Positions 1 through 6,538 are shown, counted from the first letter of the stretch. The stretch is DNA of 10,023 nucleotides from an uncultured Clostridium sp. (GCA_947246775.1 CAMXTM010000053.1:1-10023); one strand, 5' to 3'. The notes: a model not told the origin generated them from the letters alone. Numbers and translations are program-made.

Positions 1-644
<644 letters not shown>

Positions 645-684
645 CTAAATCTTTACCATTGCAAATTTCGCATTATATGGTAGT

Positions 685-713
685 ATTATATCCGTTTTGG
701 GAAAAAAAAGCAA
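685..713 (-). promoter_or_regulatory. Sigma-A promoter of metG
   Basis: On the minus strand TTGCTT (713-708) is followed after 17 bases by a perfect TATAAT (690-685). A second TATAAT lies at 677-672 without a good -35. Transcription would begin near 678, giving a leader of about 45 bases, too short for a T-box or riboswitch. Confidence 0.65.
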
Positions 714-762
714 ATTCTACTTCCTTTTTTACAAAAAAATTTTATTTTGATTATTTTTACAA

Positions 763-791
763 TTGATACAACTAAAAAAATATCATATAAT
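763..791 (+). promoter_or_regulatory. Sigma-A promoter of the first HTH gene
   Basis: TTGATA (763-768) and a perfect TATAAT (786-791) are separated by 17 bases. The predicted transcript start near 798 leaves a leader of about 33 bases before the ATG at 831. It is divergent from the metG promoter, and the two -35 boxes are about 50 bp apart. Confidence 0.75.
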
Positions 792-803
792 TTTTAATGA
801 TAT
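780..803 (+). promoter_or_regulatory. Inverted repeat over the -10 box, candidate operator
   Basis: ATATCAT (780-786) and ATGATAT (797-803) form a perfect 7-bp inverted repeat with a 10-bp gap. It spans the -10 box and the predicted transcription start of the HTH gene at 831. Half-sites about 17 bp centre to centre suit a Cro/CI-type dimer, so autorepression by the downstream product is the simplest inference. No binding evidence exists in the sequence itself, and AT-rich DNA produces such repeats by chance. Confidence 0.4.
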
Positions 804-830
804 AAAAATAATATAGAAAAGAGATTGTAT

Positions 831-1082
831 ATGCCAAAACCACGTACCAAAACAGGTGAAAAGAATTTAATCGGTTTTCATCTAAAAATGCTCAGACAAA
901 AATACCATTTATCTCAAAGAGACCTTGCTGACAAATTACAGCTTGCTGGTCTTGATGTAGACAAAAACGTTATCACTCGTATCGAAACAAATAAAAGATA
1001 TGTAACAGACATAGAACTAAAAGCAATTTGTGAACTATTTCATGTAACATATGATTATTTGATTGATGGAAAAGACAAATAA
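831..1082 (+). CDS. Small XRE/Cro-CI family HTH regulator, 83 aa
   Basis: This is a probable DNA-binding transcription regulator that is almost nothing but one Cro/CI-type helix-turn-helix domain. The helices run from about residue 14 to 77: LRQKYHLSQRDLADKLQLAG covers the first helix and the positioning helix, VITRIETNKRYVTD covers the recognition helix and the wing-like turn, and ELKAICELFHVTYDYLIDG closes the five-helix fold. The insert LAGLDVDKN lengthens the turn before the recognition helix, a variant common in small clostridial regulators. The ATG at 831 is chosen over an in-frame TTG at 825 because the purine-rich GAAAAGAG (816-823) is well placed only for the ATG. It has its own promoter with an overlapping inverted repeat, which suggests autoregulation. 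The target genes are unknown. No integrase or phage gene accompanies it. Confidence 0.85.
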   Translation: MPKPRTKTGEKNLIGFHLKMLRQKYHLSQRDLADKLQLAGLDVDKNVITRIETNKRYVTDIELKAICELFHVTYDYLIDGKDK

Positions 1083-1124
1083 CCTCTTTTTTTATTATAT
1101 TACAAGTAATTATCCCAAAATAGT

Positions 1125-1188
1125 CTATATATAGTTGTAAAAATTTTTTTTTCTATTTATACTTAATATTGAGTAAAGTATAAGTATA
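1125..1188 (+). promoter_or_regulatory. Palindrome plus 8-bp inverted repeat, candidate operators of the second HTH gene
   Basis: CTATATATAG (1125-1134) is a 10-bp palindrome abutting the -35 box. TATACTTA (1158-1165) and TAAGTATA (1181-1188) form a perfect 8-bp inverted repeat whose left arm contains the -10 box and whose right arm lies just past the predicted transcription start. The arrangement mirrors that in front of the 831 gene but with a different half-site sequence. Regulator binding is inferred, not shown. Confidence 0.42.
1135..1163 (+). promoter_or_regulatory. Sigma-A promoter of the second HTH gene
   Basis: TTGTAA (1135-1140) and TATACT (1158-1163) are separated by exactly 17 bases. 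Transcription would begin near 1170, about 35 bases before the ATG at 1205. The presence of a separate promoter indicates that the HTH genes are not simply one operon. Confidence 0.7.
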
Positions 1189-1204
1189 GATATAGAGGGA
1201 TTTT

Positions 1205-1447
1205 ATGGATACAAAAACGGCTGTCAAAAATAGAATATTAGAATTATGCAACGAACGAAATATCACGCTCAATTATTTAGCACATTTAGCTGCTGTACCA
1301 CCGTCAACTATCAAAAACATTATGTATGATACTAGTAAAAATCCTGGTATTGTTACTATAAAAATGTTGTGCGATGGCTTTAATATATCGCTTTTTGACT
1401 TCTTTAATACGGAAACATTTAAAACTTTGGAACAGGAAATACTATAA
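1205..1447 (+). CDS. Small XRE/Cro-CI family HTH regulator, 80 aa
   Basis: This is a single-domain helix-turn-helix protein of the Cro/CI class. Residues 7-67 make up the fold: NRILELCNERNITLNYLAHL covers the first helix and positioning helix, AAVPPSTIKNIMYD the turn and recognition helix, and GIVTIKMLCDGFNISLFDFF the packing helices. A short C-terminal helix (TETFKTLEQEIL) follows. The double proline before the recognition helix (PPSTIKNI) is a recurrent feature of this subgroup in clostridial genomes. The start ATG is preceded by AGAGGGA (1194-1200), spaced 4 bases from the ATG. The gene has its own promoter, and a hairpin overlaps its stop codon. It is a different subfamily from the 831 product, with no obvious sequence identity beyond the fold. 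The regulated genes are unknown. Confidence 0.82.
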   Translation: MDTKTAVKNRILELCNERNITLNYLAHLAAVPPSTIKNIMYDTSKNPGIVTIKMLCDGFNISLFDFFNTETFKTLEQEIL

Positions 1448-1464
1448 TATAGTATTTCTTTTTT
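1436..1464 (+). terminator. AT-rich intrinsic terminator overlapping the stop of the 1205 gene
   Basis: GAAATACTA (1436-1444) pairs perfectly with TAGTATTTC (1450-1458) around a 5-base loop, and six T follow (1459-1464). The stop codon TAA (1445-1447) is in the loop. The stem has only two G-C pairs, so termination is probably partial. The next HTH gene starts 17 bases later and has no promoter of its own that I can see, so readthrough may set its level. Confidence 0.6.
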
Positions 1465-1480
1465 ATTAAGGTGACGAATT

Positions 1481-1705
1481 ATGGAATATAAAAATTATAC
1501 TTTCCAAATTACATTACAAGATTATTTGGATAAAGTTGGCATAAAGAGAGGTACGCTTGCAAAAAAAGTACAAAGCACATTTCAAATTATTGACAATTAT
1601 TGCAAAAATAAAGTAGAAAGATTAGATAGCTATTTACTTTTAAAAATTTGTGTAGAATTGCAATGTGATATTAGTGATATCCTAAAAATAGAATATCACC
1701 AATAA
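1481..1705 (+). CDS. Small Cro/CI-type HTH protein, 74 aa
   Basis: This is the third miniature helix-turn-helix protein in a row. After a short N-terminal strand (YKNYTFQI) come TLQDYLDKVGIKRGTLAKKV (helices 1 and 2), QSTFQIIDNYCKNKVERLDS (recognition helix region) and YLLLKICVELQCDISDILKI (helices 4 and 5). The pattern of a conserved aliphatic stretch followed by LQC(D/E)(I/L)SDIL resembles the small YozG-like/HTH_26 group of XRE proteins; this is recognition from pattern, not from a search. The ATG has AAGGTGA (1468-1474) with a 6-base spacer. No promoter is visible between it and the upstream gene, so it probably depends on readthrough of the hairpin at 1436-1464. Its partners and targets are unknown. 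Confidence 0.78.
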   Translation: MEYKNYTFQITLQDYLDKVGIKRGTLAKKVQSTFQIIDNYCKNKVERLDSYLLLKICVELQCDISDILKIEYHQ

Positions 1706-1738
1706 AAAAGAATGATTTATATAAGTATTTTTAACTAT

Positions 1739-1763
1739 CAAACACAAGAAAAGCTTGTGTTTG
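1739..1763 (+). terminator. Perfect 10-bp hairpin after the third HTH gene
   Basis: CAAACACAAG (1739-1748) pairs fully with CTTGTGTTTG (1754-1763) around AAAAG. It lies 34 bases after the 1481 gene's stop. The following bases (TATTAAAGTTTTTG) give only an interrupted T-tract, so it may act as a weak terminator or as a transcript-stabilising 3' hairpin. Confidence 0.5.
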
Positions 1764-1767
1764 TATT

Positions 1768-1823
1768 AAAGTTTTTGTCAAACTTTTTTCAAAAAGTTTG
1801 TAGAGTTTGAGACGGAGTCTCAA
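1768..1823 (+). repeat. Run of nested inverted repeats, possible dispersed intergenic element
   Basis: CAAACTTTTT (1779-1788) and AAAAAGTTTG (1791-1800) form a 10-bp inverted repeat with a 2-base gap. It is overlapped by AAAGTTT/AAACTTT (1768-1774 and 1780-1786). Next comes TTGAGAC-GGA-GTCTCAA (1807-1823), a compact 7-bp stem with a 3-base loop. With the terminator that follows this makes a chain of hairpins with no coding content. I have the impression that similar runs recur between genes in clostridial genomes, but that is memory and not shown here. Confidence 0.5.
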
Positions 1824-1837
1824 GGTCTTCCTCTGTT

Positions 1838-1861
1838 AGAGAGCGAAAGCTCTCTTTTTTT
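1838..1861 (+). terminator. Strong intrinsic terminator insulating spoIIE from the HTH genes
   Basis: AGAGAGC (1838-1844) and GCTCTCT (1849-1855) enclose a GAAA tetraloop, and the T-tract runs through 1861. It is a textbook Rho-independent terminator on the plus strand and lies about 40 bp upstream of the spoIIE promoter. Confidence 0.88.
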
Positions 1862-1900
1862 GTTGAGAAAAAGCATAAAAAAGTTGATGTAGCTTTCGTA

Positions 1901-1910
1901 TTTTGACAAA
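1901..1910 (-). promoter_or_regulatory. Candidate Spo0A box overlapping the spoIIE -35
   Basis: Read on the minus strand the site is TTGTCAAAA, one mismatch from the Spo0A-box consensus TTGTCGAAA. Seven bases further along the same strand is AATACGAAA, sharing the CGAAA end. Spo0A boxes overlapping the -35 are the established arrangement at spoIIE and spoIIG in Bacillus subtilis; assignment here is by analogy. Confidence 0.45.
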
Positions 1911-1935
1911 AAAATCAGTTCTAATTTTGTATAAT
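1903..1935 (+). promoter_or_regulatory. spoIIE promoter with 21-bp spacer
   Basis: Perfect TTGACA (1903-1908) and perfect TATAAT (1930-1935) are separated by 21 bases instead of 17. No acceptable -35 exists at 16-18 bases from this -10. In Bacillus subtilis the sigma-A promoters of spoIIE and spoIIG have 21-22 bp spacers and require Spo0A-phosphate bound near the -35, so this is very likely a Spo0A-activated early-sporulation promoter. The leader would be about 42 bases. Confidence 0.75.
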
Positions 1936-1983
1936 GGGCATATAGAAAATGGGGAAAATACAATAATAAAAAGAAGGTGTGTT

Positions 1984-4395
1984 ATGGAAAAAACAGAAAT
2001 GATACCAGAACGCTCTGGATTTGGTAAAATGCTTCCTCCAAAATTGCCTTTTAACAAAATAAAATTACAAATACCGAGAAAATGGGCTTTGATAAAAGAA
2101 TCGATTCTTTTGGGCATTGGCTTTTTGTGGGGAAACACAACTGTATTTCAAATACTAAATCCGATGGGCATTGCATATATTTCTGCCTTTTTAATGCAAG
2201 GACAACGATTTTATCGCATAGCAGCAGCAGTTGGCACAGGTATACTGTGTAGCAGTTTTGATAATAAACAAAAATACATACTTTGCGTTATTTTCTGTTT
2301 GGCTTTCCACTGGGGGGCTAACAGTAAAATAAAATACCCATCTACCCTCTTAAAGGCTTCGTTTGGCGGAGGAGCAACAATATTAGGCGGTTTGCTTTTT
2401 TCCGCTATACGAGGCGGTTCTTATTTTTATGGTGGGATTGCAGCGATAGAGGGAATAGCAGTATTTTTATTGACCTATGTTGTAGAAAAAGGCGTTGTAC
2501 TTTTGCAAAAGGGACTCAAAAGGCATATTATGACAAGTGAGGAAGTCATGAGTCTTGCACTACTTTTGGGTGGAGCAGTAGCAGGTTCTGCCGATATGAC
2601 AATTCCAATCGTAAACATTCCGATTATGGCGATTTTATCTTCAGCGATTATATTGATTGGAGCGTATAGAGGTGGAGCAGGCATAGGAACAGCAGCAGGC
2701 GTTTTATTTGGTTTTTTACTGATTGTATGTGGTAAAATTGAAATGGAAATTTTTTGCGCCTTGAGTTTAGGCGGACTTCTCTGTGGGGCAATGAAAGAGC
2801 TAGGAAAAATTGCATCTGTTATTAGTTTTTTTATTGCAGTAGTTGTCGTACTGTTTTATTGTAATCAATCCCTATTAGATACTCCTTTTTTGGAGGGACT
2901 TCTAATAGGTAGTATTATTTTTTTACTTGTACCAAAAAGAGCCTTTGATTTTATCAATACCTATGGTGTACATGAAAAAGAATTTCAAGAAGACACTTAT
3001 TTTTTAAAAATGAAAGAATTAACAGAAGAAAGACTTTCTCAATTTGCCGCTGCTTTTCGGAGCTTGGGAAAAACTTTTTTACCAGAATTGGATAAAAAAA
3101 CGATTGGAAAAAATGATGTTTCTTTTTTAATAGATAATATAGCGGATAAGGCTTGTCGTAATTGTGGACTAGCTATCTACTGTTGGGATACAGAGTTATA
3201 TTCTACTTATCAGACCACATTTTCAGCACTGTCTATCTGTGAAAAAAAGGGGAGAGTAGAAGTAGAGCAACTGCCCGAAACATTCCGTAAAAATTGCGTG
3301 AGAAGTGATATTTTTGTAGAAGTAGTCAATCGTTGCTATGAGATATTTGAAACCCAAAGTATATGGCGCAATAAATTAGCAGAGTGTAGGGAATTGGTGA
3401 GCCAGCAACTTTTTGCTGTAGGTAGTATTATAGAAAACCTTTCAGGGCAATTAGATGTTAGAGGTATTTTTTTAGAGAGTATTGAAAAAGAATTAAAAAT
3501 AAAACTAGATAAAGCAGGCATTTCTGTTGATGATATTTCTGTGATGGAAGATAGGATACAACATGGTACAGAAGTGATTATTACGATGAAATCCTGCAAT
3601 GGTAATAATGTTTGTCGGGAAAAAATTATACCTGTTGTAAGTAAAGCACTTCATAAACCGATGAAAAAAGCAGGAGGAAAATATGCTTGTTATGCGGGAG
3701 CAGGAGGAAAATGTACTTTGCGACTAATAGAAGAAAATAAATATAGACTAACTGTAGCAACAGCAGCTTGTCCAAAAGAAGAAGGCGGTATTTCTGGAGA
3801 TAGCGCTAGTTTTCTGGAGACAGCAAGTGGTATTTCTGTCATTGCGCTTTCTGATGGTATGGGAAGTGGCATTGTTGCAAGAGAAGAAAGTAAATCTGCA
3901 ATAGAACTTTTAGAACAATTTATCGAGGCTGGTTTTGAGAAGGAATTAGCAATTAACATGATTAACTCTGTATTGCTTTTGCGGTCAGCAGAAGAAAAAT
4001 TTGCTACATTAGATATTTGTACTGTCAATTTGTATACAGCAAAAGCAGAATTTATGAAAATGGGCGCAGCCGCAGCTTATATTTTGAGAGATGGCAAAAT
4101 TATTGCGATACGCTCGGAAACCTTGCCAGTTGGCATATTGCAGCACGTCACAATGGAAAAAAATGATATGATATTAAAACATAATGATATTGTGATATTG
4201 ATGACAGATGGCATTATGGAAGCAGTCGGAGAAGACCAAGAAGATGTAGCTTGGCTGAGTTCCCTTTTTGAAACATTTTATAGCTGTAATCCACAAGATG
4301 TCGCTGATTATATCTTGCAGCAGGCGCAAAAAAAGGCAGAACAAGGAAAAAAAGATGATATGACAGTAATAGCAGGACGATTCTGGGAAATATAA
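1984..4395 (+). CDS. spoIIE: Stage II sporulation protein E, SpoIIAA-P serine phosphatase, 803 aa
   Basis: SpoIIE dephosphorylates the anti-anti-sigma factor SpoIIAA at the polar septum, which frees sigma-F in the forespore; in Bacillus it also associates with FtsZ. Residues about 36-316 form a run of hydrophobic segments (roughly ten membrane spans). The central regulatory region follows and has a cysteine group (Cys391, Cys394, Cys400) near the YCWDTELYSTYQ motif. The C-terminal PP2C (PPM) phosphatase domain spans about 580-800. Its metal-binding motifs are visible: SGDS (Asp606), SDGMGSG (Asp624, Gly625), TDGIMEA (Asp742) and KDDMTV (Asp791-Asp792). Length is close to the roughly 827 residues of the Bacillus protein. 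The ATG at 1984 has GAAGGTG (1973-1979) just upstream and opens a sensible N-terminus; a further upstream in-frame TTG would fall inside the promoter. The gene is monocistronic, bounded by terminators at 1838-1861 and 4402-4438. Confidence 0.97.
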   Translation: MEKTEMIPERSGFGKMLPPKLPFNKIKLQIPRKWALIKESILLGIGFLWGNTTVFQILNPMGIAYISAFLMQGQRFYRIAAAVGTGILCSSFDNKQKYILCVIFCLAFHWGANSKIKYPSTLLKASFGGGATILGGLLFSAIRGGSYFYGGIAAIEGIAVFLLTYVVEKGVVLLQKGLKRHIMTSEEVMSLALLLGGAVAGSADMTIPIVNIPIMAILSSAIILIGAYRGGAGIGTAAGVLFGFLLIVCGKIEMEIFCALSLGGLLCGAMKELGKIASVISFFIAVVVVLFYCNQSLLDTPFLEGLLIGSIIFLLVPKRAFDFINTYGVHEKEFQEDTYFLKMKELTEERLSQFAAAFRSLGKTFLPELDKKTIGKNDVSFLIDNIADKACRNCGLAIYCWDTELYSTYQTTFSALSICEKKGRVEVEQLPETFRKNCVRSDIFVEVVNRCYEIFETQSIWRNKLAECRELVSQQLFAVGSIIENLSGQLDVRGIFLESIEKELKIKLDKAGISVDDISVMEDRIQHGTEVIITMKSCNGNNVCREKIIPVVSKALHKPMKKAGGKYACYAGAGGKCTLRLIEENKYRLTVATAACPKEEGGISGDSASFLETASGISVIALSDGMGSGIVAREESKSAIELLEQFIEAGFEKELAINMINSVLLLRSAEEKFATLDICTVNLYTAKAEFMKMGAAAAYILRDGKIIAIRSETLPVGILQHVTMEKNDMILKHNDIVILMTDGIMEAVGEDQEDVAWLSSLFETFYSCNPQDVADYILQQAQKKAEQGKKDDMTVIAGRFWEI

Positions 4396-4401
4396 TATTT
4401 T

Positions 4402-4438
4402 AGCACAAAACGATTGTTGTATGGTTTTGTGCTTTTTT
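4402..4438 (+). terminator. Intrinsic terminator of spoIIE
   Basis: AGCACAAAAC (4402-4411) pairs perfectly over 10 bp with GTTTTGTGCT (4424-4433), with a 12-base loop and a T-tract 4433-4438. It begins 6 bases after the spoIIE stop codon. Confidence 0.9.
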
Positions 4439-4446
4439 GTTATAAT
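4417..4446 (+). promoter_or_regulatory. Extended -10 promoter embedded in the spoIIE terminator
   Basis: TG-T-TATAAT (TG 4438-4439, TATAAT 4441-4446) is a perfect extended -10 that begins in the last T of the terminator. TTGTAT (4417-4422), inside the hairpin loop, lies 18 bases upstream as -35. Transcription would start near 4453, about 32 bases before the 4485 ATG. Confidence 0.6.
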
Positions 4447-4484
4447 TAGGTAATAAATGATAAACACATGAAAGGAATAAAAGT

Positions 4485-4949
4485 ATGTTTACAGAAAATG
4501 CAATCATAAGATTAAATCAAATTGATTGGGATAAGATTGGACAAAATGGTCATAGAGATGATATTGAATTAGGAATTGACTTTCTGAAAAGAATGGCAAA
4601 ATTTTGTAAAAAAAATAATGTCAAGCCTATGCTTCCTTTTTTGATTGATATTCCTGCTCTTTTAGGAAAAGATACGATAAATAGTACATTATTAGAACAG
4701 TGCAATGATAGCGTAAAAAAGATAATTAAAAATCCGTCTTTTGCTACTTCCATTGTAAATTATTATTTGCGAGCGTGTGTATTGGCAGATGAACAAGAAA
4801 AGTATATTGATTGTATTGATATATATGAACCAATTATTGTATTGTTTGAAAAAGGTGGATATTTTTTTTATAGAGAAAGGGGCATGAGCTTTATGAATTC
4901 TGGGCTGATACCTTTGTCAAATTGGCTTGAAAAATTTAGTAGTAAATAA
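4485..4949 (+). CDS. Hypothetical 154-aa cytoplasmic protein, family not recognised
   Basis: I do not recognise this protein. It has no signal peptide or membrane segment and is predicted by eye to be mainly helical, with a hydrophobic stretch MLPFLIDIPALL at 49-60. An aromatic, glycine-rich C-terminal segment (GGYFFYRERGMSF, 124-136) is followed by NSGLIPLSNWLEKF. Such a small soluble protein with a conserved-looking aromatic tail could be an immunity-type or scaffold protein, but nothing here establishes that. The ATG is supported by AAAGGA (4471-4476), 8 bases upstream; another ATG at 4468 is out of frame. It has its own extended -10 promoter and no clear terminator. It sits between spoIIE and tilS, where the conserved neighbourhood has no such gene. 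Codon use is AT-rich like its neighbours. Confidence 0.72.
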   Translation: MFTENAIIRLNQIDWDKIGQNGHRDDIELGIDFLKRMAKFCKKNNVKPMLPFLIDIPALLGKDTINSTLLEQCNDSVKKIIKNPSFATSIVNYYLRACVLADEQEKYIDCIDIYEPIIVLFEKGGYFFYRERGMSFMNSGLIPLSNWLEKFSSK

Positions 4950-4992
4950 AAAACTCACAAAAATATAGAACTCTCTCTTTTTTAGTATCTAT

Positions 4993-5038
4993 ATTGACAT
5001 AGTCAATCTATTATAGTAACATAACTATAGTGACGTCA
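4993..5038 (+). promoter_or_regulatory. Promoter candidate and three successive palindromes upstream of the exported protein gene
   Basis: ATTGAC-ATA-GTCAAT (4993-5007) is a perfect 6-bp inverted repeat holding a consensus -35, TTGACA (4994-4999). A poor -10, TAACAT (5017-5022), follows at 17 bases. TATAGT (5012-5017) and ACTATA (5024-5029) form a second inverted repeat with a 6-base gap around that -10. TGACGTCA (5031-5038) is a third, fully self-complementary site at about the transcription start. The layout suggests a regulated promoter whose weak -10 may need an activator, or which is covered by repressors. Confidence 0.45.
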
Positions 5039-5067
5039 TGTGTTGTAAATAGAAAAGGAGGATTACT

Positions 5068-6522
5068 ATGTTAAAAAGAAAGTTATTTATATTTTTATCT
5101 TTGGGAATATCTATTATGTTTTGTTTGCAGGCAATTGCAAATTCTGAAGAATACCAAGAAGAACAATGGAGAAAACAAGGTATTGACTTCCATCGCATAG
5201 AAAGTGAAGAATCTACAGAAATTGTAGATAACTACCAGTATACAGATGAAAAAGGCACTACTCACTATGTTATGGTAGCAAAAGATGGTTCAGAATATCA
5301 TAATACATCAACACTTGTCTCAAGACATGTAGAATATACAGACGAAAATGGTAATGTGATAAAAGTAGATGATTATGTAAATCCTGATTACGCTGACCCT
5401 AATAAAAAAAGTGATGATATAACAATGCATGATGCTTATGGCGTTTATAATGCTTATAAAAATGCAAGAAGCATAAATGCTGTAGATAACACAAAAACTA
5501 CAGATTTTCCTAATATTATGATTCCTATTACTGACTATGAACCAATAGAAAACATCAGTGATATTGAGAAAAGTTCAGTTTGTATTGTAAAAGCAAAAGC
5601 ATTAGAAGGTAAAGAAAATGTAATTCCTGAAGGGTATGGTATGGGCTATACAAAAATAAATTTAGAAATTACAGATGTTTATAAAGGTGATTTAAAAGTA
5701 GGAGATGTCATTCCATTTATGGAACGTTACTTTGTAAATGGGGGGACAGAATATAGGAGAGATGGGTATTGTGCTTCTGAAGTGGGCAAAGAATATTTGT
5801 TCTATCTAGGAAAATGTGATAATGGATTTTATGACCCCGTTTGTACTGTTTTTGGGCGTTATTCCCTAGAGGATACACAAGCACTAAGTGATGACGTAGA
5901 CCCTATAGAAAGTAGTGTAGCAGAAGAATATGCTCCATTATACAAACAGCTAAAATCAGAAGTTATGGATATTTATAAAAACTCATCAAATCAAACTACA
6001 GATTTAAAAAATTCTGAAGAGAAAATAAAAAAAGTACAGATGTGGGCAGATTATGTTTCTGAAATGAAAAGTGAAGAAGATTTAAGAAAAAGAGCAGAAT
6101 ATGTGGTAAAAGCAACGATTTTGCCAGAAAGTGAGAATGTTTATTTGGATAGGATTGATGGATATACAAAGACAAAAATACAAATTAATAAAGTTTACAA
6201 AGGTGATATAAAACAAGATGAAATTGCAACACTAATAGAGCCTTATTTTAGTTATTATGATAAAGAAGATGATATCATTTATGAATTTCATTCAGAACTT
6301 TATGATAAATCAGAAATAGGAAAAGAATATATTTTTTTCTTAATCAAAAATAAAGATGTTTATTCTTTAGTAAATGAATATTATGGTCGCTATATTATAC
6401 TACCACAAGAAAGATTCACTACAACAGATAAAGAAATAACAGCAGAAGATTTTGATTTATATGATGGGTATTTAGAAGATTACAAAAAAATTTATAATGA
6501 AGTAATAAATATCTATCAATAA
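5068..6522 (+). CDS. Exported 484-aa protein with a tandemly duplicated domain, function unknown
   Basis: Residues 1-24 are a signal peptide: KRK followed by a hydrophobic core, with A-I-A at 22-24 as a likely signal peptidase I site. Cys19 is not in a lipobox. The N-terminal part has two short copies of a YTDE-x-G motif (58-63 and 90-95). The rest is two copies of one domain, about 162-306 and 336-484. Shared landmarks are V-x-KA (174-177 and 347-349), GYT-K-I (193-197 and 365-371), VYKGD (204-208 and 376-380), E-x-YF (219-222, 391-394), GKEY-FFL-like (240-246, 418-425), FGRY/YGRY (262-265, 439-442), and a C-terminal helix ending DIYK/NIYQ. The domain resembles small beta-rich extracellular modules, but I cannot name a family. 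AAGGAGG (5055-5061) is 6 bases before the ATG. A terminator follows at 6539. The role is unknown; binding or inhibition at the cell surface would fit a secreted non-enzymatic repeat protein. Confidence 0.85.
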   Translation: MLKRKLFIFLSLGISIMFCLQAIANSEEYQEEQWRKQGIDFHRIESEESTEIVDNYQYTDEKGTTHYVMVAKDGSEYHNTSTLVSRHVEYTDENGNVIKVDDYVNPDYADPNKKSDDITMHDAYGVYNAYKNARSINAVDNTKTTDFPNIMIPITDYEPIENISDIEKSSVCIVKAKALEGKENVIPEGYGMGYTKINLEITDVYKGDLKVGDVIPFMERYFVNGGTEYRRDGYCASEVGKEYLFYLGKCDNGFYDPVCTVFGRYSLEDTQALSDDVDPIESSVAEEYAPLYKQLKSEVMDIYKNSSNQTTDLKNSEEKIKKVQMWADYVSEMKSEEDLRKRAEYVVKATILPESENVYLDRIDGYTKTKIQINKVYKGDIKQDEIATLIEPYFSYYDKEDDIIYEFHSELYDKSEIGKEYIFFLIKNKDVYSLVNEYYGRYIILPQERFTTTDKEITAEDFDLYDGYLEDYKKIYNEVINIYQ

Positions 6523-6538
6523 TGTAGATAGGGGATTT

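Noticed and set aside
763..1705. HTH cluster as a prophage or integrative element
   Set aside because: There is no integrase, excisionase, structural gene or attachment-site repeat in the window, so mobility is only a possibility.
1836..2138. Minus-strand open frame across the spoIIE promoter and start, and similar minus-strand frames within spoIIE, the 4485 gene and tilS
   Set aside because: They are shadows of real genes with no ribosome binding sites and implausible compositions.
5031..5038. TGACGTCA as a cyclic-AMP response element
   Set aside because: That element belongs to eukaryotic CREB proteins. In this bacterium it is only a palindrome that might be an operator.
5068..5139. Lipoprotein signal peptide in the 484-aa protein
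   Set aside because: Cys19 is preceded by Ile-Met-Phe, which does not fit a lipobox. The Ala-Ile-Ala site at 22-24 fits signal peptidase I.
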